Source: Aureobasidium sp. EXF-3400 (taxonomy: Eukaryota > Ascomycota > Dothideomycetes > Dothideales > Saccotheciaceae). Taken from it: 64,000 nucleotides of DNA. This document shows, piece by piece, positions 32,028 through 43,724 of the stretch. The stretch is from contig SWBL01000007.1 of the NCBI GenBank assembly GCA_024195585.1, forward strand, positions 62,001-126,000. Reading direction: 5' to 3'. A program made the position numbers and the translations under genes. Every line of letters starts with the position of its first letter. The first letter of the stretch is position 1. The notes below the pieces were generated by a model. That model had not been told where the DNA came from. It searched no databases and saw only the letters and a program-made list of their open reading frames with translations.

Positions 32028-34320
32028 CGTGTCGGATTGAAGGAATTTGAAGGAGGGTGTGCGTAGGTAGTTTTGGTAGATGACACCAGTTTGTGTCTTT
32101 GAACGCCCTAGTGTAATGATACCCCCTGGTGTTCATAGACAAGAGACGATTGATCTGGACGAATCGTAAGATGCGTCGGACAAGCAACAGATGGATGCAA
32201 AGTAGTGAATTTGGCTGCTGAATGTGTGGTTGCGTGACAGGACCGGCGAAGATACCAATGAGTGAAAACCACCGTCGCGACTTACGACTGGCACGTCGAA
32301 GACATCGCAGGGGAACAAATCCAACCACGGTACGGGGTAGCCATAACGTAGATTCTCGAGGAGCATTCTTGCTTTTCGAGCAGAAGTCTTACTCCAGGCA
32401 TTCTGACAGGACCAGATTGGACGTGATAACAACACAAAGGCGATTATTCCTGTACGAAGAATCAAAGTTCCCTGTCGTCTGCAGGACAAAGAGCGAAGAG
32501 TGACCTCCAGATGTACGAAAGGTTCATAAATCAGAGAGACGCTGCTGGATGTACTCTTCATGGCGTATGGTGCTTTCAGCCTGTATCCAACAGCAAACAT
32601 TAAGACTGCTCGGAATGGGTCTGTAGGTATCGATACCAGCACTTCTCCATGATAGGAATTTGTCTTTCAATCGCACGACATCGCCCTTTCCTGAGGACAT
32701 GTAGCAATATCGTAAGCTGCTAATCAGCGCCTAGCCCTCCAGGAAGGAGTCATACCGCAGCAATGAGTCTTTGCGGGACCCGCTACCACCAGTGTGGGCG
32801 ACACCGAAGGACCCTGACAATTGCTTCGACGCGAGGTCGTACTTGTCGTCCTCTCCGTACGGCCTTGGGCCGAGGGTATCACGATAGCCGGACGTAGCAA
32901 GCACTCTGCGGTCTGCAGGTCGATCTCCCCATAGACATCACATGTTATTGTATCGTTTCGGCGGTTATGCGGAGGTGGAACGTGGAAGTTGAACTCTGAA
33001 TAAAGGAAGCGCAAGAACCAAAGACTTGAGGACGTGCTCGCAGATCCGACGTTGTCAAGACACGTGGTGTTGGAGGAAGCTTTTGAGTTACCAGATCTAG
33101 GTATCGATAATATCAGGGCAAGAGCGGGAGCACGACAAGTGGCATGCAGATGCGAGTAACGGTCGATAGGGCTGAGGATACATACAAGAGGTCGGCTGTG
33201 AACTGTGAACTGTGACATAATGACGAGATGGCTTCAGCAGCCTCTTCCAGCCATCTACCGAGAGTCAGGGCCTCAAGCGGTCGTTCGGAAGGGTCTCCAA
33301 AGAAGGAAGGCAGCAGTTCAACGAAGACGAGAAAGAAGACTGTTCGACTCAGTTGACACGGGACTGGCAAGAAACAGAGTTTGATTGGCCATTAACCGTT
33401 GAATGGAAATGTCAGAACCTCGTGTAGAGGATGAAACGCTTGACTCGAGCATAGTTTCGAAACGGCAAAAAGCTCGGAAACTGTGTCAAGGACGAAAGCA
33501 AAAGTACAACGGTCTCTCGGCAGCTGAGTCTGCTGATTGGCAGGACCGAGATTGGCTCCGGTGGTGGAAATAGGAGGGTAGAAGAGCGAAGAATAGGTCG
33601 GTACTCCAGACTGGCGGTGACGACAAGCGTGGGTAAAATAAAGGTTGTGGATGGTTGGAAGAAAGAAGGGTCAAAGGAAGCTTCGGAGCTGGAACTTATC
33701 GAAGCCGACGGTTTTGAAGAGCCGCGTGCTGCTGCCAACGGTCGTGACTGCCTCCCGAAAGCGAAAAGAAACAAGAAATCGAGAGCAACGACATATGAAC
33801 GCTTCCACCGTGTTCTATACAGTTCACAAGAATTGAACTTTCTCTTTGTTCCTCAATAGTTGGAAACCTCGGAACAAACAGTCACCTGACCGGAGAGTGG
33901 CTGCCAAGGACTAGAGGTTTGGGATCTTCTGGAGATGAGGCCGTGCCCTACACTCGGTCCACATGCGGGAGACGGTTGGACTTGTACCAGTATCCGACTA
34001 GCAGCGGGCCATGAGATCAATGGAATTTGGAAAAAACGTACGGCTATCATGTCCGTCATGTCGAGGCTAGAAATGACTGATCAAGTCGACGTCTCCGTCG
34101 TGGTTGTCGTCTGTTGACTCCTCTCCCGATGCTGGTCGACCGGACGATCCTTCGGAGCTGAAGATTTAGACCTGTGGCGCCGGCTGATGCACAAGACCCG
34201 ATACTGTTCGTTCGTACCAACGCGCTCCTGAAACGCAGACAAAGGCCGATCCTGTCGCACAATCCCGGTCAGCCCAAAGACAACAACAGACCGGACTGAG
34301 TCTGTCGTGTCCGCCGCAGC
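32028..34320. other. Long stretch with unassigned minus-strand ORFs and the leader of the next gene
   Basis: Minus-strand ORFs at 32133-32642, 32724-33218 and 33113-33370 are open but unrecognised; the last begins with a signal-peptide-like hydrophobic stretch (TVFFLVFVELLPSFFG). They might be exons of one spliced gene, but I cannot join them. From about 33.4 kb the sequence is presumably promoter and 5' leader of the gene at 34321. Confidence 0.3.
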
Positions 34321-37300
34321 ATGACGGCACCCTTAGGCTCCTCTTCTGCACATGCTGGCGTGTCTCCGTCTGCAGCAGCAACAAGCATGAGAGACTCGTA
34401 CGCCAATTCAATTGCCAGCGACGCTCCATCCCTTGCCTCGGCAACCGCCTTCACCACAACTCCCGCAAACGTCGCCAACGTCAAGCCTGCGCCAGAGTAC
34501 ATTTCGCTATCCAGCGCATCCCAGCTGGCCACCGACGTCGCTGATGCCCGCGCCGACGAAGACCATTCATGGCGTCTCCACCACAGAGCCACAGTTGCAG
34601 AGAGCGCTGTGGCTTCCATCAACCAATTCCTCGATCGCCAGCTCTACGAGTACATCAATGTCGCCAGAACCGCCTCGCTCAACGCTCTGAAGCCTGCCGT
34701 CACTGAAGTCCTCAAGAAGAATCTCGCAAGAGACGCAATTGCCAGCGCCCAAGACAACCTCGAGGATCTACTCGCTCTGCAGGCAGACGATGAGTTCAAC
34801 GACCCAAGTCGGCCTTCGAGCCAGAGCGGCGCCGCCAGATTTAACCTCGACTTTACCTGGAAGAGATCGCGTCTGAGGGTCATGATGCGCACAGAAAAGA
34901 GCGAGTTTGACATTGATGACGATGAGCGCTACGTGCGCGAGGAGGGCTTGAACACAACTTTTTCAGAAACCGCCGGCGTAATCAGTCTGGCATCTGAGAT
35001 CTTCTTGGCCGGCGTGCTCGACTACCTAGGCGAGATGCTGCTCACCATGGCATCTCAAGTCGCCCTCGCTCGCATTCAGCGTGCAGGTGCCAACTCGACT
35101 CTGCCAGAACATAGCGACGACATCATGTACATGCTCGTTGATGACGCAGACTTGGAACGAGCTGTGCTCAACTCCCCTCTTGATCGTCAATGGCGTACTT
35201 GGAAGAAGTCGGTCCGTATCTTCAACCGCGCATCCCAGCAAAGCCACTCGGCAGCAACCAGTCCGGTCGTTGTTCGTAGAGGCAGCCTGTGGGATCGTAT
35301 CCCGGATCGTCCAGAGAACAACTACCCTGAGCATGTCCTTGCTTCCAATATTCCACTACCCGAGACTCTGCGCGATGTCGATGAGATCGAAGTTCCTGGC
35401 CTTGCCAGAGATCCTGATCGCCCAGAGTCTGCTCAGCAATCTTACCAGGTGCTGCGAGTTTATCGTCCACAGAGCGCTGGCTTCGGCGCCCACCGTCAAT
35501 ACAAATCAGAAAACTTCAGTAAACTTCGACCTGTTTCGGTTCCTCTACCTATCACAACCCCACTCGTTGAAGCTCCTGGAGCCTGGCCCATGGATACACC
35601 TGCAGTAGAAATTGTGAACCCAGCATCTCACTACGCCGAAGGTCAAGCTGGAGAAGGTTTACCCAGCGTTCAAACAAACGATTCAGACCGACCGGAGTCA
35701 AGAGACAGCGCTCACACCGAAAAGGCTTCCATTTCATCTCAGCCTACCGATCTGGATGACGGTCTCCCTGCTATGAAGGTGGTACAGCGACCTAAGAGAC
35801 TCGCCATTTACGGTCTTTCATCAGCCAGGTACACACAAGCACTCAATCTTTCGCAAGAAGGTCTGGAGCTTGCCGCAGAATTGGATCGTCCTTTCAGCCC
35901 TGAGGATTTCTTGGCCAGTCGTAATCTCAGTGGCTCTCACTCAGGTTTGACACCAACATCCAGCCACAGCAAGCCTCAAGCACTCGGGTCTCCTGCTGAG
36001 CTTCCCGCCGAGACTTTCATGGACTCAGACAGCGGTAGCGATACCGAGGACGAACCCGAAACTGTTGTTCACACGGCACTCAGTTCTCCCGTGGTTGCCA
36101 CAAGTCCTCTGGCAAGACAGTTCCCTGGTCTGGGAATCACAAGGACTAGTTCAGGCGCTTCTTCAAACCGTGAAAGAACGCCAATCTACGAACAACGCGT
36201 CTCGGCCGACTTTGTGAAGACTAGAAGGTCCTCGAAGTTGACAGACTCAGACTCGAGTAGCCCTGTTGCGAAAATCAGCCCACGACACATTTCCAGACCG
36301 AGTGTGGACGAAAGAAGGAAGTTGCCCACATCCTCGCTGACTTCGGAAAAAGACTTTGATGCTCTTCTGAAGAGAGACGAGACCATCAAGTACACTTTGA
36401 CACCTGAGAACGTCAGAGATGCCTCTGATAGGTCTTTTAGCCCTCCAACGAAGATGAAGAAACCAACACTATTCCGCTCCAATTCGAAGGAAAACTCCAG
36501 GCAAGATAGCGACAATCAATCTGTACGTTCCAATCGTAGCGGAACTTGGTCGCTCGGAGGTGCCAACCAAAAGAAAGAGTCAAAGCCAGTCGAGGAGTCG
36601 AGACTCAGGAAAACTTCAATCAGTCGTCCATCGCCTCAGAATGTGCATGCTCTTCCTTCAGGACAGATGGCGCGCGAGGCAGTCATGCAGACAGAGTCGA
36701 CAAGAGATCTCGCAGACTTCCTTCGCTCGACTGCTCCGGACAAGGAGCCAAACCCAATCGTCCCTGGTCTCGCTACTAGCCGCAGCCTGGCTTCTATTCG
36801 CGCCACAGCTCAAGCACAGGCAGCAAGCGCGAGAGATGCACCACCCGTGCCTAAGCCTACCACTTCCAGCGGCAAGTACATTCCAAGGAGCCCGGCGGGA
36901 CCACCACCAAAACGTTCAGGCAACCGACCAAGCTTGATGGCCAGAGCAGCAACAGGATCATCTGACAACAATAGTGATCTGATTGACTTCATCAGAGGCG
37001 GTCCTCCTGGTCCCGATGGCAAGGCTCGAGTGCCCAATCACATCGCGCCCTTCGCTGATTGGGAGGGAGGTGATGTCCAGACGACGATCAGCGGTGCTTC
37101 AGAGGCATTTAACAGATTCAATGGCAATAGACCCCTGACCTCCTCCACTTCGGACTCACGGACAGGACTATTGATGAATGGGTCTCCTAACATCAACTAC
37201 GGCAGTAACAACACACCTAAACTGCCAATGTCACCCTTGACTCAGCCTAGCTCTCCTGCTATGAGCCTACTATTGCCCAACACACGTCCTGCAGTTAGCA

Positions 37301-37884
37301 GTGATGGTCGCACACGGAGCAGAATCAAGGACCCTTACGCCATTCCAGACGACTCTGATGAAGATGATGAAGAAGATGTACTTGCTGCTCTGCCACACGC
37401 TAACAGCAATGGCAACACAGTTGCAGGCGCAGAAAAGCCTCGTGCTGGTTCAATCACCAGTATGCACTCCTCAGCCGGACGATCTCCGGCTATGAGCAAT
37501 GGCAACACCCCTACCTTATCGCCCAATCCAGGATATGCTCCCAGTATAAGCAGCATCCAGACAGCAACTTCCAATACTGCAGTGCGCCCTGCTCATATTA
37601 CTTCTCACATCTCCAGCGGCAATATACCCCGCAGCAATAAGCCAAAGCTGGAAGTGCGCTCGGCCGGCGTTGTGAGAAATGCCAGACTTGACCCCTTTCA
37701 CTCTTCAGGTACCAGTGATCTTGCAGACTTCTTGATGTCTTCGGGACCGCCTGAGCCAGTTCAGAGACCTGCCCAAGCGCCCACTGTTGGCAAAGGTGGC
37801 AAACCTGACAAGACCGAGAAGAAGAAGAGCAGATTCTGGCAGCGCTCTTCCTCCACTAAGATGACCTACGGCGATATGCCTTGA
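34321..37884 (+). CDS. Large Ser-rich, mostly disordered protein with a conserved helical N-terminal domain
   Basis: Intronless, 1187 residues. Residues about 55-260 are ordered and helical (SWRLHHRATVAESAVASINQ, LYEYINVARTASLNALKPAV, FLAGVLDYLGEMLLTMASQV), with a pattern reminiscent of histone-fold helices, though I cannot name a family. The remaining 900 residues are Ser/Pro/Arg-rich and likely disordered, with many SP and basic phospho-type sites. Three short related motifs stand out: DLADFLR at 796-802, DLIDFIR at 886-892 and DLADFLM at 1133-1139, each followed by a Pro-containing stretch; these look like repeated docking motifs. The C-terminus is basic (KKKSRFWQRSSSTKM). It may be a scaffold or polarity protein (inference only). 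Confidence 0.75.
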   Translation: MTAPLGSSSAHAGVSPSAAATSMRDSYANSIASDAPSLASATAFTTTPANVANVKPAPEYISLSSASQLATDVADARADEDHSWRLHHRATVAESAVASINQFLDRQLYEYINVARTASLNALKPAVTEVLKKNLARDAIASAQDNLEDLLALQADDEFNDPSRPSSQSGAARFNLDFTWKRSRLRVMMRTEKSEFDIDDDERYVREEGLNTTFSETAGVISLASEIFLAGVLDYLGEMLLTMASQVALARIQRAGANSTLPEHSDDIMYMLVDDADLERAVLNSPLDRQWRTWKKSVRIFNRASQQSHSAATSPVVVRRGSLWDRIPDRPENNYPEHVLASNIPLPETLRDVDEIEVPGLARDPDRPESAQQSYQVLRVYRPQSAGFGAHRQYKSENFSKLRPVSVPLPITTPLVEAPGAWPMDTPAVEIVNPASHYAEGQAGEGLPSVQTNDSDRPESRDSAHTEKASISSQPTDLDDGLPAMKVVQRPKRLAIYGLSSARYTQALNLSQEGLELAAELDRPFSPEDFLASRNLSGSHSGLTPTSSHSKPQALGSPAELPAETFMDSDSGSDTEDEPETVVHTALSSPVVATSPLARQFPGLGITRTSSGASSNRERTPIYEQRVSADFVKTRRSSKLTDSDSSSPVAKISPRHISRPSVDERRKLPTSSLTSEKDFDALLKRDETIKYTLTPENVRDASDRSFSPPTKMKKPTLFRSNSKENSRQDSDNQSVRSNRSGTWSLGGANQKKESKPVEESRLRKTSISRPSPQNVHALPSGQMAREAVMQTESTRDLADFLRSTAPDKEPNPIVPGLATSRSLASIRATAQAQAASARDAPPVPKPTTSSGKYIPRSPAGPPPKRSGNRPSLMARAATGSSDNNSDLIDFIRGGPPGPDGKARVPNHIAPFADWEGGDVQTTISGASEAFNRFNGNRPLTSSTSDSRTGLLMNGSPNINYGSNNTPKLPMSPLTQPSSPAMSLLLPNTRPAVSSDGRTRSRIKDPYAIPDDSDEDDEEDVLAALPHANSNGNTVAGAEKPRAGSITSMHSSAGRSPAMSNGNTPTLSPNPGYAPSISSIQTATSNTAVRPAHITSHISSGNIPRSNKPKLEVRSAGVVRNARLDPFHSSGTSDLADFLMSSGPPEPVQRPAQAPTVGKGGKPDKTEKKKSRFWQRSSSTKMTYGDMP

Positions 37885-39455
37885 TCTCTTGCTATTGTTG
37901 TCCTCCTTTTCCGCTTCTTGACAGTTTCTCGGCTTCTCTTGTACATTTTGGTGGACATCTTGGCCGAATCATGCAGCGTAGTTCGATGGCGATCAGCACG
38001 CAAGCCGAACGCGAGTATGATCTAGACGTTGGAGATTTGTGCAGACAGTCCCTTTTCGCTTCGCTTAGACGACAAGAATCTGCAATGAAACATCTGGCAA
38101 GATTTTCAGGATGAAACAGATGGACCAGAGAAGTCTTCTTGTGGATACGATAATTTTTTCCTTTGTCTTCTACAATGGGCGCGGATAAATACCCCTTTTT
38201 GTCTTTTAGTTGTACAGTATAAACGACCACCTTTTTCTCTGACTTATTCCTTGACCTCTTGTGTTCCCATGTGTGAGCCGGTTGCATGTGTAGCCTGGGG
38301 GAGTGATTGTTCGATGTTGGAGAAATCGGTGATGTCAGAGTGGAGAGACCCTGTCTCTTGTCGCGGGAGATCTGCGGGCTGAGCACTCTGAAACACGAGC
38401 CCTGAACCTACCACTCTCTTCCTACTTCTCTGACAACCATCGCATACCACGCGAGAATTGAACGTTTTCCAACTTGCGAATGCATCTCGTCAATAGGTGC
38501 CGCACATCATGTTTAGCGTTCTCGTAAGGACTGTAGCCCTCTATAACCCTGAGAAGCGACTACGATTCCAGGAATGGAAGGCCTAAAGCGTGCAAAACTC
38601 TTTTGCTTTGACGACAGACAAGCAGATAGAAATACGAATACAAGGGAGGGTTGAGTTTCAGGCCTCCCCCGCACGTTCAAGGATCTTTCCCTGAGAATCG
38701 GGTTGGCTACTACTTTTGGATCCCGGTACCTGGGACGATTACGACAACCCGGTCTCATCGTGGAAGTCGATAAATTGAAGTTGCTGCTCTGCTCGGCTAG
38801 TAAGCCTCGATATGGACCTCAATTGCGTCTTCGGAACCGATGAACCGTAAAGTGCTACTGGAAACAGATATCGGAGGGTTTCATCAGGCGTCCGGTGCAA
38901 TGACAGCAGCCACCCGTACTGTAGATTGCCCATGTCATCAGCCTTACCATCTGACTCAGCTTTCCATGGCAGATTCGACCCAGTCACAGATCTCAACGTC
39001 ATCGCCGTGGTCGGCAAGTAGGGCAGCATTGCGACTGCAATTGCCAAGTCGAAGAATGATTCGTTCAGACAGCTGCCATGTGTGCGGCCACGTTATCCCC
39101 GGATGCGATTACTGGTAGCTCACCCTCCTACCACCATAGGACTCGAGCATACCCTGTCAGGCTCGTTCCTCCTGACAATGGGCTAACCCGGTAACAGACT
39201 GGATCAACAACACGAACACGCGCCGAACGTGTTTCTGCACGCATATAGCTTTGGCTCCGAACGCCTCTTACGATGTCCTCTGTTTCATCCACTCAATTCT
39301 ACTCCACTCATACCCCCTCTACCACCACTTCGTATCCCGTTGGGATTAGCCAGGGTTTCCGCGCGAGAATCGTTGTCCGCATCCGAGACCCTCCGGGAAA
39401 GTCTATTCGAGGTTCTTCTTCCGCAAGTATATAAAGGCGAGGAGACTTGGTCGCA
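37885..39455. other. Intergenic, aquaporin promoter at the right end
   Basis: No firm gene. A minus-strand ORF at 38739-39047 (about 100 codons, containing LQYGWLLSLHRTPDETLRYL) has protein-like composition but no family. At 39428-39436 is a TATA-like box (tatataaag) about 25 bp before the aquaporin ATG. Confidence 0.35.
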
Positions 39456-41117
39456 ATGTCCAGACCTAGGCTTGTCAGATCCGGTACTTCAGCATACAGT
39501 CAAGTTGGCAGCAAAGATCCAGACGCCATGATCTCGCAATATCAACATGCTCCTGCCACACCTGCGTCGCAGAAATCTAATAGACAACTTCATTATGATT
39601 ACAACACCTCGAATGGCACCAGTGTACTGCGCAACTCGCCTTCGCAAGAGAGTCCCTCTTCAGCAAGATTCATCTCCTCGCCTCCACCAGCAGTTCCGGG
39701 ATCTCGACCGAGCACATCTACAGGCGGTCCCTCGTCAGCAGTGATCCCTCGCCCAGGCACCGCACAGACAGTCCAACCAAGAGAACGCTCAACCAGCAAC
39801 TCTACCCCACAATCCTACTGGGGCCCTCTACCTCGTGGCTACAACAACGAAGCCTACGACATGGGAAGCCGCCCAGCATTCTACAAACGCCATTCTTACA
39901 CCGACTACGAAAACCTTGGTCCCCAGATTGACGACAGCGACACTCAAGCTTTGGATCCTACTCCCCGCAGTAACCTGAAACAAGCATCTGTGGATCCGTT
40001 TCCGACTGATGTGCAGAGGATTCCTGTTAATGCTGATAGCCCGTTGCATCAGATGCATTATGTGCGTCGTGCGCCTTCGGATTCATTGAGGAGTTTGCGC
40101 TACGATACTAAGAAACGGTCTTATCGCTTTGACGACTTATCTGATATTGAGAGCGAGAAGGGTCCCAGAGGTGGTGGCGGAGGTTCCTTCTATAGGAACG
40201 GGCGGTCTTCTACTCCTGTAGAGGAGATTTTGCGGCTACCGATGACTTGGTGGATGAACTCGACAGCGAAGAATCGTAAGTGACTTCCTTACTCGCAAAT
40301 CGTTACATTATGCTAACGGAAATCCACAGACTTCGTAGCCATGATAGGCGAATTTGTCGGCACAACAATGTTCCTCTTCTTCGCCTTCGCCGGCACCCAA
40401 GTCGCCAACATCCAAACCGCCGCCACAACCACCACCACAAACGCCACCAACGGCTTTTCTCCAATCGTCCTCCTCTACACCGCCGTCTCCTTTGGGTTTT
40501 CCCTCATGGTCAACGTATGGATATTCTTCCGCATCTCCGGAGGCCTCTTCAACCCTGCCGTCACTTTAGCAATGGTGATGGTGAAATCCCTCGACTACGT
40601 GAGAGGCTCGCTACTCTTCCTAGCACAGATTTCTGGCTCGTTGTTGGCGTCTGTGTTGGTTAGAGCGCTTTTTCCTACTCCACTTAATGTGAGAACTACG
40701 CTTTCGGCAGATACCAGTAAAGCAAGAGGTGTCTTTATCGAAGCAATCCTCACCGCCGAATTGGTGTTTACCATCTTCATGCTGGCCAAAGAAAAACACC
40801 GCGCTACTTACATGGCTCCCGTTGGCATTGGCCTCTCCCTCTTTATCGCTGAGCTCGTTGGCGTCTTTTACACAGGCGGCTCTCTCAATCCAGCAAGGAG
40901 TTTTGGTCCTTGTGCGGTAACGGGCGTTTGGGATCAAGAGCATTGGATTTATTGGTTAGGTCCTGCACTTGGAGCACTCATTGCGGTGGTTTTCTATAAG
41001 TTTATCAAGATTTTGGAGTATGAGATTGCGAATCCGGGGCAGGATGCTGAGAGGGAGGATGAAGAGTTGCCGTTGAGTAGGGATGGAGTTTGGAGGAAGA
41101 AGGACGAGGAGGCTTGA
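39456..41117 (+). CDS. Aquaporin/aquaglyceroporin (MIP family) with long N-terminal extension (two exons)
   Basis: Exons 39456-40275 and 40330-41117 encode 535 residues; the 54-nt intron is GT-AG. The channel occupies residues about 275-510: first helix MIGEFVGTTMFLFFAFAGTQ, first pore loop with the full NPA box in SGGLFNPAVTLAM, second NPA box in GGSLNPARSFGPCAV, and six helices. The N-terminal 270 residues are Ser/Pro/Thr-rich and hydrophilic with no fold, as in fungal Fps1-like or Yfl054-like proteins, where such extensions regulate gating. An Arg follows the second NPA as usual; water versus glycerol selectivity cannot be decided safely by eye. The start is the first ATG; the frame is also open just upstream. 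Confidence 0.88.
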
Positions 41118-41697
41118 TCTGATAGTACAGGAGGTTGAGGTCGGGAAGAGAGATTAAGGAGTCATGGTTTGTAATAATGAGATAGACGGTTAATGATACT
41201 CTGCTTTCCTTTTTGATCTGTTTCTGTCGTGGTAGGAGACCAGAAGTCATGATCACTTCCAAGTCACTATCCTATGACTGAGCTCCAACAAGCAAGTACA
41301 ACATCCACAGTACTGATGCGAATTGTACTGGATTACACACTTCATCGGTACCATCTGCCTCCAGATCTCGACCAGAGCTTTACGGATCACTCAGACACTG
41401 TCCAAGATTCAAGTTTCCTGGTTTCGAACACAATTTGCTATCAGCCGACCGTACAAGTCTAAACTACATCCGTAGCTCTTGAAAATATACTATAGTCTAA
41501 ACCCATTAAGATGAACATTTCATGTAAAAGAGCGACTTCAGGTCAGACAAAAAGTCCTCCGCCAAGCCACAACTTCCACCCCGCTCCGCCGAAAAAGCAC
41601 CGCAGCACCAACCACTTTTTCTTCACCACTGTGCAAAAAGTTTTTTGCAAGCCAAAAGAAAAGTGTCTGGGTCGTGGGAGGCATGCAAAAGAAAGAT
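41118..41697. other. Intergenic, aquaporin 3' flank
   Basis: No gene seen. Confidence 0.4.
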
Positions 41698-41799
41698 TCC
41701 GACACGGGGAATTGAACCCCGGCCTCCTCGGACCTAGTTGTTGTGTTAGAAACACAACGATTTGAGAGCGAGAAATCCTAGCCACTAGACCATATCGGA
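41698..41799 (-). tRNA. trnE(CUC): tRNA-Glu (anticodon CUC) with a 31-nt intron
   Basis: The minus strand folds as a full cloverleaf: acceptor TCCGATA/TGTCGGA, A box TGGTCTAGTGG, anticodon stem TCTCG/CGAGG with loop CTCTCA, T arm CGGGG-TTCAATT-CCCCG (B box GGTTCAATTCC). The anticodon is CTC, read as Glu. After the base 3' to the anticodon (position 37) there is a 31-nt insertion, the canonical place for a nuclear tRNA intron; it can form its own hairpin (gttgtgtt-tct-aacacaac). Without it the tRNA is 71 nt. A run of T for Pol III termination follows within 10 nt (41686-41689). Confidence 0.93.
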
Positions 41800-43724
41800 T
41801 GTTGATGCAAGCGTTTTCAATCTGTCAATATATGTACTATTACAATAATGGGAGGTATGGGAGATGGTGAACTGCTGAGGAAGAACACCACTTTTCCATG
41901 ATTCAATCATGATTCTCATCTAGTTGCCCTTGAATGTTCCTTAGTCACCACTCAGCAAAAGTAGACGGTCGGCTTCAATTTTCGCATCTTGAAACTCGTC
42001 AGAGTTGGTCGTTCTCGAGGCTCATACTGCTTTATTCTTTAACTTGAAATTGCCTTGGTACCCGATTCATAATCATTCCACAGTACCCGGCTCAAGTTTA
42101 AGCAGAGACTTGGAGTTTTAATACCAATAGGAAATTGTCAAAGAAAAGTACTCACATGCTTGGAACACTTCTGCCAGGGTCTGATTGGCGATGGTAAATA
42201 GAGGTCTTCGAGGTCGCACGAGATGTGGTGCCGCCGACTTCTCGGTCCGAGATCTTCAACGTCTTCTGCTGGAGTCGAATACTAATATCAAACTAATCCT
42301 AGTTGATCTTGCATACATTGAACAACACACGGAGTCCAGCTATAAGGCTTTCCATAATATCCTATGAGTTTGATCCATCGAAGATTGAGCGAGCTACAAA
42401 TTCGACAGATGGACTTCTGAGCGAGCGATTTAATAGCTGTCCAGGTTCAAATTTCTCGCAGCTAGGTTGAAGAAGTGTATTGTTCGAGATGCTGTACAAG
42501 ACGGGCTCAATTCGAAATAAGACTTGATCTTGTACTGACAACTTTTGCAAAGTTTTATCGTCAAGTCGACGCAAAAGCGTTTGAATGTCTCTCTTGATGG
42601 CCTCTACGAAGTTCAACTCTGTAGACTATCCTGAGCCTGGACTTCTCGATCATGCACTCCAACCCGTTGAACGCTAATTATCAGGTCGAAAGGCTCATAG
42701 AGCTTTGGGATCAGACGACTCGAGGTAATTATTGCAGTTCTAGTGGCAAGCAAGAACAAAGAAGACACGGCAGAGGTCGTCCATCGTTCCTGCCGAAAGC
42801 GGCTCCGACTGCAAACAAAGGATTTGACAGACTCGAGGCTATGAAGAATCTACAACCAAGTTTGTCATCCTTAGGAACTATTGGTTTCTTCTAATGGCAA
42901 CGCTGGATCTTGATTTGGAGTGTACTGGAATCATGACCTGGCATACAAATGGCTCTCTCTAAGCAAGTAGAAGCTCAAAATCTTCCAAAAGAGCTCCTCG
43001 TCGCCTGATGGAAGATCAGGTCCTGGTCAAGGTTCCCGAGAGAGTCGGTACGCTCGTCTCCAGGCAATGTCAGTGTCAAGTTGAGACGAGATCTCCCAAC
43101 GCCACATAGTCTGACCAGGCCGTCTGCTTCGTGGTGATCAATTGCCGTTTCACGCTCTGTCGTCGAAGTGGTCAATCCAGTCTCCCGATACCAGCATCAG
43201 GAACAGTTTTGTCAGCGCCACCAATGCTCTCTCTTCTTGTGTTGGCAAGAGCAGCACGACCGTGTGTATCGATGACAAGCTGGGTAACAGTACCGTATAG
43301 CAGGCTCACAAAACAGTCTCAACAGTCCCACATGCCATTGGCCAGAGGGTAGCTCGACCAATTTATGGCATCCAGACTTGAGCATCAGACTCACAGCAAC
43401 TCTGCTGGCATCCACCTTGCATGGTGAGGACTGCTTAAAAGCATATGGATCTCGCGGATGGCTAGACCGGGCAGCTCCGGCCAGTACATGATTGGAGACG
43501 GCAACCTCTGGAGCAGACTGGGCCTGATCTAATCTTTTCCGGATGTGCACTTCAAAGAGTAGCATGCGCATGACTGCAACATCGGGAAGGAAGCTCTGTG
43601 TAGCTCTGGTGCCGGTTGAAAGCTATAGCATGACCTCCCACAATGAGCATGAATCGCCATTGAACAAGCTGGACTCGTTCTGCAGAGCTAAGTCTGACAT
43701 GCCGTGACATCATGGCTCTAGACC
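41800..43724. other. Unassigned stretch with short ORFs on both strands
   Basis: No gene recognised. A minus-strand ORF ending at 42362 (containing RDIQTLLRRLDDKTLQKL) has good composition and begins right after an acceptor-like TCTACAG, so it may be a terminal exon. A plus-strand ORF at 42185-42367 (DLQRLLLESNTNIKLILVDL) overlaps its 3' end. The minus-strand ORFs at 43212-43571 and 43552-43764 are unassigned. Confidence 0.3.

Noticed and set aside
32133..32642. 169-codon minus-strand ORF as a confident gene
   Set aside because: No domain, no clear start context, and a competing plus-strand ORF of similar quality; left as unassigned.
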